From Narthecium ossifragum (lineage: Eukaryota > Streptophyta > Magnoliopsida > Dioscoreales > Nartheciaceae): a stretch of 64,000 nt of DNA. Both the position numbers and the translations under genes were made by a program. Shown here piece after piece: positions 11,560 through 22,845 of this stretch. Location of the stretch: NCBI GenBank assembly GCA_963920575.1, contig OY986975.1, positions 15,283,897-15,347,896 of the forward strand. The letters run 5' to 3'. Positions within the stretch are counted from its first letter, which is position 1, and every line of letters begins with the position of its first letter. The notes below the pieces were generated by a model. The model did not search any database, had not been told where the DNA came from, and saw only the letters and a program-made list of their open reading frames with translations.

Positions 11560-11871
11560 AGATCGATCTCGTTTACCCCGTCTTCGACCGCGGCCTAGGC
11601 GCCGATAGCTCCCCTGCCGCTGGCAAGCCTCGCAGTTGATGACGCGGAGACGATCCGTTGTCTGATACGGGAGAGCGGCGTCACGAAGCTGTACCGCCGC
11701 ACTCCTGTTGGACCCCACGGAAGAGCGCCTCGACCGGGGCGTTGGTGCGGTAGGAGTTGAAGGATTTCACGATTGGGAGGAAGAGCTACAGCGACGCCGG
11801 AGGAGAAGCAAATAAACGCGATTCCAAAGCCAATGACCATAAATTCGACGATTAGAAGTGGTATATCCATG

Positions 11872-11895
11872 GAGATCGAGATCGAGATCGAGATC

Positions 11896-11932
<37 letters not shown>
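11872..11932. repeat. microsatellite (GAGATC)n then (GA)n
   Basis: About four to five GAGATC units pass into an uninterrupted GA run. It lies between gene-fragment copies A and B. Confidence 0.9.
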
Positions 11933-11933
<1 letters not shown>

Positions 11934-11936
<3 letters not shown>

Positions 11937-12398
11937 GGATGGAGGAGCAGCACCTGTTCATGAGAGACCACGAAGAGTTGGCGCATCCAAAGTAGGGAAA
12001 GTGGACTCCGATACGGAGGCGGAGGACGAGGATGAGGACTTTAAGTTTGCGCACGCCACTGGAGGAGAGGGGATCGATCTCGTTTACCCCGTCTTCGGCC
12101 ACGGGCTAGGCGCCGATAGCTCCCCTGCCGCTTCGTTGCAGCTGGGGAGGCTCACGATTGATGACACGGAGACGATCCGTCGTGTGATACTGGAGAGTGG
12201 CGCCACGAAGCTGTACCGCCACACTCCGGTTGGACCTCGCGGAAGAGCGCCTCGACTGAGGCGGTGGTGCGGTAGGAGTTGAAAGATTTCATGATTGGGA
12301 CGAAGAGCCACAACGACGCCGAAGGAAAAGTAAATAATTAGATTAAGAAAAGATCGTGGTTCTAGGCGCGATTGGATTTATGAAAGTTTTTGGCGGTC
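11934..12398 (+). pseudogene. host gene fragment, copy B (DUF1645-like), cut by Copia insertion
   Basis: The best stretch (about 12003-12240) encodes VDSDTEAEDEDEDFKFAHAT, then IDLVYPVFGHGLGADS, LGRLTIDDTETIRRVILESG and TKLYRHTPVGP. After a frameshift, ELKDFMIGTKSHNDAEGK follows. An upstream in-frame stop (cca aag tag) and the frameshift make it a pseudogene. It continues to the CGGTC target site at 12394-12398 and resumes after the Copia element at 17268. It is about 85-90 percent like copy A by eye and supplies its empty site. Homology to DUF1645 is tentative. Confidence 0.5.
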
Positions 12399-12707
12399 TG
12401 TTATGGTTAATGTGTAGATGCATAGTTACTCTAGTTAATAGGTTTGTGTTGTTTTTGTTGACTGTAATCAAAATGTTAGTGGAAGAATACGTGGCAAAAT
12501 CTATGTGTTGGAAATGTAAAGAAAACTATATCAAATGTGTGGACAAGAAAAAGGGGTATGTGAACAAGCTGCTCACTTGTATTTTCTATGGTTTTCATTC
12601 CTCTGCTCCTCTTGATATATGAGAGCTAATGGAGAATGTTAGGTTTTGGGTTCTCAACTTAGTGTTGCTTCTAGTTTTCTTCTAATTGCTGGTGTATCCA
12701 GCCAACA
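12399..12707 (+). repeat. 5' LTR of Copia element 1
   Basis: 309 bp, TGTTATGG...CCAACA. It is followed by the primer-binding site at about 12711-12728 (TTGTATCAGAGC, initiator-Met tRNA type). Confidence 0.92.
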
Positions 12708-12776
12708 AATCTTGTATCAGAGCTGTGGTTGAAAAAAAGCATTGGAAGCTTGAAGAAGTGAAGATTTTGGAGAACC

Positions 12777-13990
12777 ATGGCTAACACAAGCAGCTCTAGT
12801 TGGAGTAATGTCCAGGTACCAGTTTTTTCAGGAGAAAGGTATGATTTCTGGAGCATCAAGATGAAGACCTTGTTTATCTCCTTAGATTTGTGGGAAATAG
12901 TAGAATCTGGGTATGAAGTTTCTTAATTAACATTAGATTTGAATGAAACTCAAATGAAACAAATGAAGGAAAATAGAATCAAAGATGCAGGAACTCTTGG
13001 CATGATTCAAAGAGGAGTCTCCGAAGCTATTTTCCCCAGAATCATGGGTGCAAAAACAGCGAAAGAAGCATGGCAAACTTTACAAGAAGAATTTGAAGGA
13101 GATAAAAAGGTACGAGCAATCAAACTTCAATCTCTTAGAAGAGATTTTGAGAACATGAGAATAAAAGAAAATGAAAGTGTGAATGACTACTCAACAAGAT
13201 TCTTAGAGTTGATTAACCAAATGAACTTATGGTGAAGAGATTACCGACCGTAGAATTGTTGAGAAGTTGCTAACAAGCTTACCTAATAAGTTCGACTCAA
13301 TGGTAGCTGTCATTGAAGAAACTAAAGATCTCTCTAGTTTGGGTGTTCAAGAACTGTTGGGTTCTTTGAAATCTCATGAGCAAAGATTGGAACGACACTC
13401 TGAAAAATCAGTTGAGAGTGCTTTTCAATCTAAGCTCAATGTTAACTCCAAAAGTTTTGAGAAAAAACCACCAACTTATGATCAAAGGAAAGGAGACACA
13501 TTTAGAGGAGGCAGACATGGTAGAGGTGGTAGAAGTTCAAGAGGAAGAGGAAGAGGAAGATGAAGCTATGACAAAAGACCATGTGAAAGTTTTCAATTAA
13601 AGTGTAATGTTTGCAGCAAAATTGGTCATCTTGAGAAAGATTGCTGGTTCAAAGGAAAGCCTCAATGCTATCATTGCAAGAGGTTTGGCCATTTCCAAAA
13701 AGATTGTAGATTGAAGAACAACCCGCAAGTAGCAAACTTCACTGAAGAAAAAGAAGATGAAGAAAAGACTGAAGGAAACTTGTTCTATGCATGCCAGCAT
13801 GTTTTAGAAAAGAAAAATGATATATGGTATTTGGATAGCGGGTGTAGTAATCATATGACACCCGAAAAAGATATTTTTTTGGAGATAGATACCACTTTTA
13901 ATTCCAAAGTGAAAATGGGAAATGGTATGGTAGTAGAGGTGAAAGGCAGAGGCAACATTGCAGTGGACACAAAGAAAGGAAAAAAAAGTT
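12777..13990 (+). pseudogene. Copia 1 gag and protease, broken
   Basis: Gag starts at ATG 12777 (MANTSSSSWSNVQVPVF) with the typical FSGERYDFWSIKM. A stop interrupts at 12924-12926, a frameshift near 13228-13232 follows, and another in-frame stop (TGA) falls at about 13561-13563 after an Arg/Gly-rich tract. Two CCHC zinc knuckles follow (CNVCSKIGHLEKDC and CYHCKRFGHFQKDC). The protease has the active-site motif WYLDSGCSNHMT at about 13827-13862. An A-run frameshift at about 13978-13988 separates it from the integrase part. Confidence 0.85.
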
Positions 13991-15040
13991 ATTCGTGATG
14001 TGCTATTTGTTCCCGAGTTAGATCAAAATTTGCTTAGTGTTGGGCAGCTTATGGAGCATGGGTATGTTCTTCATTTTGAAGGTAATGGTTGCAGAATTTA
14101 TGATCAAGGAAGAGAAAAAATAGTTATTGCTGAAGTTAGAATGGCATATCAAAGAAGCTTTCCACTAACACTCAAGTATGTTAGAGATGTTGCTTTGAGA
14201 ACTAGTGTACTTGATGAATCACAGTTGTGGCAGAAGAGGCTTGGTCACTTGAATTTTGAAAGCTTGAAGTTGCTTTATAAGAAAAATATGGTGCATGAAC
14301 TTCCTAATATTCAAGAAAACAGAGATGTTTGCGAAGGTTGTGCTCTTGGAAAGCATCACCGACAGTCCTTTCCCAAAGGAGTAGCTTGGAGAGCAAAAGA
14401 AGTGTTGGAATACACCTACTCATGCTCAAAACAGGTATTTCATCCTTTTTATTGATGATTACAGCCGCATGACTTGGGTTTATTTTATGAGGCAAAAATC
14501 TGATGTATGTGGGCCCATGCATACACCTACTCATGCTCAAAACAGGTATTTCATCCTTTTTATTGATGATTACAGCCGCATGACTTGGGTTTATTTTATG
14601 AGGCAAAAATCTGAAGTTTTTGAAGTCTTCAAGAAGTTTAAATGTCTTGTTGAGAAGCAAAGTGGCCATTCAATCAAAGTCTTGAGAAGTAATAGAGGAA
14701 TAGAATACACCTCAAATCAATTTCAGAAATTTTGTGAAGATGAAGGCATGGAAAGACAACTCACTGTTCGATACACACCACAACAAAATGGGGTTTCTGA
14801 AAGAAAGAACCAAACCGTGATGGAGATGGCAAAGTCCATGTTGCATGACAAAGGGCTTCCTAAAAATTTTTGGGCTGAAGCTGTATACACAGCAGTTTAT
14901 CTCATTAACAGATGTCCAACAAAGGCAGTGTGGAATCAAACACCATTTGAAGCTTGGAGTGGGAGAAAGCCTTCAGTGAAGCACTTAAAAGTTTTTGGTT
15001 GCATTTGCTATGCTCAAATTCCAAAAGAAAAAAAGACATA
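13991..15040 (+). pseudogene. Copia 1 integrase, broken by an internal duplication
   Basis: The GAG-pre-integrase zinc region (LWQKRLGHLNFESLK, then CEGCALGKHH) precedes the catalytic core (FIDDYSRMTWVYF, then TPQQNGVSERKNQ). About 92 bp (14411-14502) is repeated at 14521-14612 around the start of the core, shifting and disrupting the reading frame. The second catalytic acidic position reads RSNRG instead of the usual RSDRG, an Asp-to-Asn change. A frameshift near 15030-15040 separates it from reverse transcriptase. Confidence 0.8.
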
Positions 15041-16969
15041 AGTTAGATGAAACAAGTGAGAAATGTATATTTGTTGGCTATAGCACAATGTCAAAAGGCT
15101 ACAAGCTGTATAGTTTGAAGACTAACAAAATAATCATTAGTAGAGATGTGATATTCAATGAGAAAACTAAATGGAACTGGGAGGAAGGAAAAATTGAAGA
15201 GAAATCTGTTCTAATGACTATTCCTCAACAGAATGCAAGCTCTGAAGATCTAAATAACATCGACAGCTCTCAAAATTCAGCAAGTTCATCTTCACCACCG
15301 TCATCACCAAGCTCTCCATTATCCTCAAGTTCAAGCTCTTCATCATCAAGCTCAGTTCCAGTAAGATTGAGAAGTTTGGATGATATTTATGCATGCTGCA
15401 ATTTTTGTATTGTTGAACCAGAAAATTTTGAAGAAGCAATAAAAGAAGAGGCTTGGAAGAAAGCTATGAAAGAGGAAATTGAAGTCATTGAGAAAAACTG
15501 CACATGTGAGCTTGTTGACAGACCTGAAAACAAAGAAGTTATTGGTGTTAAGTGGATTTATAAGGTGAAATTTAACACAGATGGTTTAGTTCAAAAAAAT
15601 AAGGCAAGATTAGTCGCAAAAGGCTATTCACAACAGCATGGCATTGATTTTCAAGAAACATTTGCTCCGGTAGCTCGTCTTGACACCGTGAGAACTCTTA
15701 TTTCCTTGGCAGCTCAAAGAGGTTGGTTGTTATATCAACTTGATGTGAAATCAGCATTTCTAAATGGGGAGTTGAAAGAAGAGGTTTATGTTGAGCAACC
15801 TCAAGGATTCACCATTGATAGCCAACAGAGGAAAGTGTACAAACTCAAGAAAGCGCTCTATGGGCCAAAACAAGCGCCGAGAGCTTGGTACAGTGAAATA
15901 GATAACTATTTCTGCGAACAAGGTTTTCAAAAGAGCAAGAGTGAGCCTACTTTATATGCCAAACATCAAGGTACAACTGATATTATTATTGTATCACTTT
16001 ATGTTGATGATTTGGTGCTAACTGGAACCAATTCTGAATTGATTGAAAAGTTTAAAAAGGAGATGATGAAGAAGTATGAAATGAGTGATATGGGGCTGCT
16101 ACATCATTTCTTGGGTATTGAAGTTTATCAAGATGAAAAAGGAGTATTTATTTCCCAGAAGATGTATGCAGAAAAAATTCTAAAGAAGTTCAGAATGTTT
16201 GGTTGTACACCGACTGCCACTCCCCTTGTTAATGAGAAGTTAATGAAAGATGATGGAAGGAGCAAGGTGGATGCAACATTGTATAGAAGTCTTGTTGAAA
16301 ATTTGTTGTATCTCACAACAACAAGACCAGATATTATGTTTGCAGCAAGTTTACTTTCAAGATTCATGCAGTCTCCTAGTGTTATTCACTATGCAGCAGC
16401 AAAAAGAGTACTAAGATACATTCAAGGCACTATGAGTTATGGAATTTGGGTTTACAGAAATTATGGTGTGCAACTGGTTGGTTTTTGTGATAGTGATTGG
16501 GGAGGCTGTGTAGATGACATGAAAAGTACCTCTGGTTATGCATTTTCTCTAGGATCAGGTGTGTTTTTCTTGGTCCTCAAAGAAGCAACAATCAGTTGCT
16601 CAATCTTCTACAGAAGCTGAATATGTTTCAGCTGCACTTGCCACATCTCAAGCAATTTGGTTGAGAAAAATTATGGAAGATATTGGTGAGAAGCAAGAAG
16701 AAGCTACAGAAATATATTGTGACAACAATTCAGCTATGGCCATGGCAAAGAATCAGATTTTTCACAGCAAAACTAGGCATATTGCAATCAAGCATCATTT
16801 CATTAGGGATGCAATTGAAGAAAAAATAGTGAAGTTGATGTTCTGCAGGACAGAAGAACAGATAGTCGACATCTTCACTAAAGCATTGCCAAAAGAGAAG
16901 TTTCAGCAGATGAGGGAAGCACTTGGAGTTAAAGATCAACACAGTAAAGGGGGAGAATGTTATGGTTAA
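15041..16969 (+). pseudogene. Copia 1 reverse transcriptase and RNase H
   Basis: A long open stretch to 16620 contains [14 protein letters not shown] fingers, [18 protein letters not shown] and the catalytic [12 protein letters not shown] frameshift near 16565 in a T-rich run moves RNase H ([35 protein letters not shown]) into the next frame, ending at 16969 inside the 3' LTR. A serine-rich low-complexity spacer lies between integrase and reverse transcriptase (about 15270-15370). Confidence 0.88.
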
Positions 16970-17267
16970 TGTGTAGATGCATAGTTACTCTAGTTAATAG
17001 GTTTGTGTTGTTTTTGTTGACTGTAGTCAAAATGTTAGTGGAAGAATACGTGGCAAAATCTATGTGTTGGAAATGTAAAGAAAACTATATCAAATGTGCG
17101 GACAAGAAAAAGGGGGTAGGTGAACAAGCTGCTCACTTGTATTTTCTCTGGTTTTCATTCCTCTGCTCCTCTTGATATATGAGAGCTAATGGAGAATGTT
17201 AGGTTTTCGGTTCTCAACTTAGTGTTGCTTCTAGTTTTCTTCTAATTGATGGTGTATCCAGCCAACA
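16958..17267 (+). repeat. 3' LTR of Copia element 1
   Basis: 310 bp copy of the 5' LTR, preceded by the purine tract aaagggggagaa (about 16946-16957). Confidence 0.92.
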
Positions 17268-17272
17268 CGGTC

Positions 17273-17639
17273 TCAAATGAGCGCCATACGAAAATTTCGT
17301 CTTGGGTGTAAGTGTGTAACGAATGTAATTTAACGTTTAGCTGGATTTGAGTTTAGATAGGTTTGATCCGTTTGTAAGGTTTGGATTTAGTTTAGAGATC
17401 TAAGTAAATAAGCAAATTCAGTTGGGTTTAGTCTAAAGCTAACTAATTTAATCCAAGCCGATCTCAAATCTCACTTATTGTCCCGAAACCTTTAGTTTCT
17501 AAAAATTATGATGCTTTAATGAACGTAGTTAAATATTAATAAGCTAATTAATCATGACAAGTTATAGGTTTGTATCGCAAACAACATTATTATGATCGCA
17601 AATACATTTTCCATTGGCAAAATTAATTATAGAATTCAC
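17273..17639. other. resumed pre-insertion DNA and AT-rich spacer
   Basis: The first 40-50 bases continue the host gene fragment copy B interrupted by Copia 1. The remainder is AT-rich with no gene. Confidence 0.4.
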
Positions 17640-18637
17640 ATTTGGCAAACAAGTTTTAGTGACGCCTTAGCTTTAGTCATCAATGCTCTCTTCATCGGTT
17701 TTTTGGAGGCTGGTTTCAATGGTTGCCAATGCTCTCATATTTTTTCATAGCTGATTTATCACTGGTTGCCAATGCTCTTTTCAATGGTCGCCCATGCTTA
17801 TTTTCATTCTTACTTTGCAACTGGTTTATCATTGATCGCAAATAGTGATTTTTTGGTGACGGATTCTACTTGATTGAAAAAAACGGGTCGTAAAAAGTAT
17901 ACTACTGCAACTTCAGTTATCTAGTGTGATGGAAACTTTTGTCGCCAAAAAGTGTGCTATTGCTACCAACATGATTAGTCACAAAACCTCTAAACTTTGC
18001 TAATTTAATGTGGCTAATTACAACTTAGTCGCGCAAACTATATTAGTTTTGTTGCATAAGTGTTTACCACGTTTGAAAAGTACTTAGCTAATTTGGCGGC
18101 CACGTTAATTTGGTCGCCACAAATTAGCTTTTGGCAAACAAGTTCTAGCAACACATTGGCTTTGGTCGCCTAAACTCTCTTCATCCACTTTTTTTGTGAC
18201 TACCTTTAACGTTGTTCGTAAATACCAATTATTTTGTTACTCTCTTTACTTGATTACGAAACGTTGGTCACGTAAAGTATACTATTGAAATTTCAATTAT
18301 TTATTGCGGCGACACTTTGGTCGTCACAAAGTATGCTACTGCAACCAACGGTGTTAGTCACAATAGCGCTTAATTAGCAAACTTATTGCGACCAATGAAA
18401 CCTTCGTCGGTGAAACTACATTAGATTGGTCACAAAAGGCTTTGCAATGACCAAATAGTATTTTTGGCAACTAAGTTTTTGCGACAATGTTTATATGGTA
18501 GCAAATACTCACCTCATGACCACCTGGTCTATATGGTGCAACCAAATTTTTTTCTACTCGCCAAAAGGGTATGTTTAGTGACTACAAAGGCTTGATCGCA
18601 ACAAACCTAGTCACAAAAACTAACATTTCCTGTAGTG
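17640..18637. mobile_element. one end of a CACTA (En/Spm) DNA transposon
   Basis: The segment ends TTTCCTGTAGTG at 18637, the inverse of CACTACAGGAAA, the CACTA terminal motif. Inside, the short words gtcgcca / gtcacaaa / ggcaac recur in both orientations (subterminal repeats). Two roughly 400-480-bp blocks beginning ttggcaaacaagtt (about 17641 and 18131) are related. I find no opposite CACTACA end in the window, so the element is truncated or its partner is lost. No transposase is present. Confidence 0.6.
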
Positions 18638-19052
18638 CGGGTTTATGCTCGATAGGGCAAAGTCCATTAGGATCCTCTAAATAACGCTATTTACTATATA
18701 TAGCCTTGTAAGAGGAGAACCCTAATTATGCTATGATTTGATTAATGAGAAAGGAAAGTGGAGTGTTCAAGGTTGATTTCCTATCCATGGGATCCCTTCA
18801 ATTACAACCGTCAATTTCTTGATCTTTCCATCCTAACCATCCAATTCCTTCACTCCACCTCCCATCTAACCCTAGCCACCCCAACCACCACTAGCCACCA
18901 CCACGCGCCGCCGTCCCTCACTGGCCGCTCGTCCATCGCCTGTGAACTTCCATCTCCTCCGGCGACCTCATCGGCAACCACCACCATTCAACCCCCCCCC
19001 CCCCCCCCCCCCAATCCCATCCATCATCTAAACCTAACTCCACTGTCCAAAT
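18638..19052. other. host segment of nested insertions, part 1
   Basis: A tatatagcc...gtaagaggagaaccctaatt stretch at 18690-18735 resembles the end of an LTR. It is followed by C-rich sequence rich in ccacc. No ORF is convincing. Parts continue at 19715-19799, 24492-25066 and 34632-35000. Confidence 0.4.
18992..19012. repeat. poly-C run of 21
   Basis: An uninterrupted run of cytosines. Its length may be unreliable in the assembly. Confidence 0.9.
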
Positions 19053-19709
19053 TGTTGCCCGGATTGGCTGCAAGCCCAGGTTGTTGCTCGGATGGGCTGT
19101 AGGCCCAGGTAGCAACTCCCTTTAATTCGCCCATCGCCCATGTTGCTAGGCTGGAGGCTCAGGGCAGGGTGTGGGCTCCTGGCCGTCCCACCTACGGCAC
19201 CCATGTGGTGCAGCCCCTCATGTCCACTCGTACTTAGTGTGGGGTCTTACGTTGCTATGTGATGCCACGGTAGCTCTATGGTAAAGGGAAAATGGGCGCC
19301 CCTACTAATTACTCCGGAGTTTTGGTACAAGTGGTTAACTCGTGAATCCTGAACTGACACGTGGTATTAGAGCGATATCACAGGTTGGAATCCCAGGGTA
19401 GCTGTTGGAGGGGAGATTGTTAGCCGGATGGGCTGCAGGCCCATGCAGCAACTCCTTTTGATTCTCCCATGTTGCTGGGATGGAGGCCCAGGGCAGGGTG
19501 TGGGCTCCTGACCGTCCCACCAGCGGCGCCTATGTGGCGCATCCCCTCATGTCCGCCCGCCGCTTAGTGGGGGGCTTTGTACTGCTATGTGGTGCCACGG
19601 TCGATCTATGGGGGTCGACCGCGGCTCTATGGTAAAGATAATATGGGAGCCCCTACTATTATTCCAAAGTTTTGGTACAAGTGGTTAGTTCGAGAATCTT
19701 GAATTGACA
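19053..19709 (+). mobile_element. TRIM (miniature LTR retrotransposon)
   Basis: 657 bp in all. The 5' LTR is 19053-19359 and the 3' LTR 19418-19709 (both TGTT...TGACA). Between them is only a 58-bp interior with a primer-binding site, TGGTATTAGAGC at 19362-19373, and a purine tract, ggaggggaga, ending at 19416. The flanks CAAAT (19048-19052) and CAAAC (19710-19714) are a 5-bp duplication with one change. The 5' LTR contains an extra tandem copy of its first 29 bp (19053 and 19082). There is no coding capacity, so it must be mobilised in trans. Confidence 0.75.
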
Positions 19710-19714
19710 CAAAC

Positions 19715-19799
19715 GACCATCCTCCACCACACCTCCGCCGCCAGCCATCTCCTCTGACGACCACACCACTATCGCAACCCCGCCATCTCCCTCACTTCT
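19715..19799. other. host segment of nested insertions, part 2
   Basis: C-rich sequence (ccaccacacctccgccgcc) between the TRIM and LTR unit 4. It is contiguous with 24492 once unit 4 is removed. Confidence 0.5.
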
Positions 19800-20551
19800 T
19801 GTCACGCCCCGACCCGTGAAAGCCCAACCGGGGCGGGCGATGTGAACCGAAACCTCACGAAACACGAAAAAATTTGGTAATGGTTCCCTCTAACCTATTG
19901 GTTTCCCTAGCAATTTATCAAAAACACCCTCAATTTAAATGACATAATTAAAAGAGCCTCGAACCACAGATTACAAAACCCAAGTGTTTAATATACATAT
20001 CCTCGGAGAAGGGAAGATCAAGTACAACATTATACTCCCGTAGGAGGCTAACTAACAAAGGTTTAAAGCAGTTAAGAATCGCCACCTCTCAGACTCCGCC
20101 TGGCGCCGCCGTACCGCCGACCAACTGCCCGGTAGGGGCCACCGAAGAGGAGCTAGCGCCTGCACCTGCACCTGCAAAATGCAGCCCGGGTAAGAGTGAG
20201 CAACTAAGCCCAGCAGGGAAACTACACTACGACGCACAGAAGGAAGAGGGAAACACAACAATGTCGCCCTCAAGTAAGACCTGGGTGTATACAGAGGTCC
20301 CATAACCCCACCGCGTGTCCCTGAGGTCCACGATCATAGTCTTCTAGAAGAAATGGTCACATGATGGGTCACACTCAGTAAGCAGGAACCAACACTACAG
20401 ACTCACAAGCAGGGAAACGACACTGCTGGCGGGAAATGACACCGCTGAGTAGGCAACCCTCTACTCAAGAGTCGTCACAGTGGAACACCGGCTACACCTC
20501 AGAATCCGACTCGAGGCCGACACGATCTCTACAATCATCAAGAACAGGTTT

Positions 20552-22845
20552 TGTCACGCCCCGACCTGCGAGAGTCCAACCGGGCCGGGCGACGCGAACC
20601 GGAACCTAACGAAATGCGAAAAATATCGGCGAGGGTTCCCTCTAACCTATTTGTCACCCTAACAATTTATCACAAACACCCTCAATTTAAAAGACATAAT
20701 TGAACAACATCAAACCCAAGATTACAAAACCCAAGTGAATTTAATATACATATCTTTGGAGAGGGGAAGATTCAAATACAACATTTATACAAACACTCCC
20801 GTAGGAGACTAACTAACATAAGGTTCAAAAGCAGTAAAAGATCACCACCTCTCAGAATCTGCCTGACTCCGCCACACCGCCGACCAACTGCCCGGTAGGG
20901 GCCACCAAAGAGGAGCTAGCGCCTGCACTTGCAAAACACAGCCCGGGTAGGAGGGAGCATAAAGCTCAGTAGGGTTCTACACTACGTCACACAGAAGGAA
21001 GAGGGAAACACAACAGTGTCGCCCTCAAGTAAGACCTGGGTGTATATAGGGGCCCCATAACCCTATCGCGTGTCCCTGAGGCCCACGATCATGGTCTTTC
21101 AGAAGAACTGGTCACATGTCAGGTCACACTCAATAAGCAGGAATGGACAATGTAGACTCACAAGCAGGGAACGACACTGCTGGCGGGAAATGGCACCGCT
21201 GAGTAGGCAACTCCTCTACTCAAGAGTCGTCACAGTGGAACACCGACTACACTTCAGAATCCGACTCGAGGCCGACACGACCTCTACAATCATCAAGCAA
21301 CAAGTGTACCAGTCATCTAGGCATATCATCAAGTTTGACTGGACACCACAATTTGAACCGGGTCCAAACTACCCAACCCCGGTCCTAGGGCTAAATCCGA
21401 GCTTCCAACCTCGGGACGGCGACCCACAGATCACCCACGCCCTAACCATGGAACTAATACACAACAGAGAATGCATACAATGAACATACACAGTAAGATG
21501 TAAGCATGCAACAATATGATAATATTAAACAAGGTCTGGACTCGGCACGCAGCCGACCCGGGGTGATGAACAAATAGCTAAGCCAAGGAACTGCTGCAGC
21601 GGTAACACCACCAGCTGCCAGCCAGTTCGCAGGGGAAACCTGCAACGGGAACCAACCCCAACAAAAGATCCACTGATAATAGCATGAATGATTCCTAATA
21701 TCATTGGCTATCTATCATGAAGGAAATCCGATCAAAGAACCATGAAAAAAACACTATTCAAGGCTGGCGGATGATCAACGGATCGACCTTAGAAGAGTTA
21801 ACGTTGACGGTCGATCAACGGATCGACCATGAGGGGTTATTTTGCTGATTTTCAAGCTCACGGTCGACCGTGGAGACCACGACGGTCGACCGTGGAGTCT
21901 GGCGGTTGATCCACGGATCAACCGTGGCACTATTCATGAAAAACTCTGCTTGGCACAGCTTGGAATAAAAATCACCAAAAAGTGTAGAAAAATCGAAAAA
22001 ATATGAAATCAATTGGTTTTGAAAGTAGACTCAGAGATCTACAACTTTCATGTTTAAGACAAACTGAGATCATGCATGGAAGGGGCCCCGAAAATGGCTC
22101 GGACATGCTGCTTCATTGAAGAACAGAAAACCGGAAATATCTAAAGGAAAACTTGCTTAAATCCAACTTAAATCAAACCAAACTCCAACCAAACATAAAT
22201 CAGATCCTGGTAAGCCTACAAGCAACATCTAAAACAAAGAAGCAAGCAAATCAAACATCTAACCAACCTAGTAAGGTCGAAGTGTAGAAACCTACGGTTC
22301 TACGCTAAACAACCACTAAACCACTGGAAAGATGGCTTCCTCCTCGTCGTGGAGCACCTCCAAGCTCGCCGGAGAAGTTGTCGGAGCCCTCTCTCCCAAG
22401 GTCTCACTCATAACGGGAAGAAAGAAGGAGAAGAAAGGAGAAGGAGAGGCGCTGGAAACAGGGGAAGGAAAATAGAAGAAAGGAGAAGGTGAGGGGGTCT
22501 TTATAGAGGGTCGTGAACCGACCTACTACAGAGACGGTTGACTGGGTCAAAATGACTCAGCAAACGAGATCAAATCTCGACCGTCCGATTCGATCTTCCC
22601 CGATCGAGTTCCGATCTTTCGATCGAGAACGCCTACAAGGATCTAGTCAAACACACATATCAATCCAAGGTCGTGTGTGCACAACGCGAGTGTGAAACAA
22701 ACCGACAAGATGCAATTTACCAAATTGCCCTTGCGGTCCAAGAAACAATGCATCCACCGGATCGCGCGCTCGACGTGAAACAATCAAACGAGCCACGGGT
22801 CTGACCCAGCCGGTCGACCCAGGAGTAGAGGGACAGGTCCTCACA
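20552..22845 (-). mobile_element. solo LTR unit 2, nested in unit 4
   Basis: 2,294 bp between TGTCACGCCCC (20552) and GTCCTCACA (22845). The flanks are GGTTT (20547-20551) and GGTAT (22846-22850), a 5-bp duplication with one change. The unit 4 sequence is interrupted here and continues exactly afterwards: aacagg + tatactagtcatc, matching aagtgtaccagtcatc inside unit 2 itself. The minus-strand TATA is CTCTATAAAGACCCCC near 22495-22510. Confidence 0.78.
21770..21930 (-). repeat. palindromic GGTCGATC array in LTR unit 2
   Basis: On the minus strand four to five words of the form GGTYGATCCGTNGATCRACC or GGTCGACCGT occur, each a near-perfect inverted repeat with a 2-3-base centre, often followed by GCCAG. 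The array occupies the same distance from the LTR start as in unit 1. Confidence 0.65.

Larger units (their letters stand above)
9236..11850 (+). pseudogene. host gene fragment, copy A (DUF1645-like), split by an LTR insertion
   Basis: The left part (about 9236-9304) encodes DEDEEFKFAHATGGE. The right part (11560 to about 11850) continues with IDLVYPVF, ..KLYRRTPVGP and KDFTIGRKSYSDAGGEANK after frameshifts. A 2,255-bp LTR separates them. Copy B (11934-12398) shows the uninterrupted order. The series acidic stretch - FxFA - YPVFG - L.L.I.D - RRW..KDF.IG.S..D resembles plant DUF1645 proteins, whose function is unknown. This family call is from memory of the pattern only. No intact ORF remains. 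Confidence 0.45.
12399..17267 (+). mobile_element. full-length Ty1/copia retrotransposon, decayed
   Basis: 4,869 bp with LTRs of 309 and 310 bp (TGTTATGG...CCAACA) and a perfect 5-bp duplication CGGTC (12394-12398 and 17268-17272). The order is LTR, primer-binding site, gag with two zinc knuckles, protease, integrase, reverse transcriptase, RNase H, purine tract, LTR. Integrase before reverse transcriptase defines Copia. The LTRs differ by about six substitutions and one indel by eye (about 2 percent), so insertion is fairly recent. The coding region nevertheless carries several stops, frameshifts and an internal duplication, so it is not autonomous now. Confidence 0.92.

Noticed and set aside
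11767..12311. Intact ORFs of 111-169 codons at the DUF1645-like fragment
   Set aside because: They start in a GA microsatellite or run in other frames. The conserved blocks need frameshifts, so the locus is a pseudogene fragment.
19053..19709. Cassandra-type TRIM with 5S rRNA promoter in the LTR
   Set aside because: I looked for the 5S A-box/C-box phrases in the LTR and did not find them.
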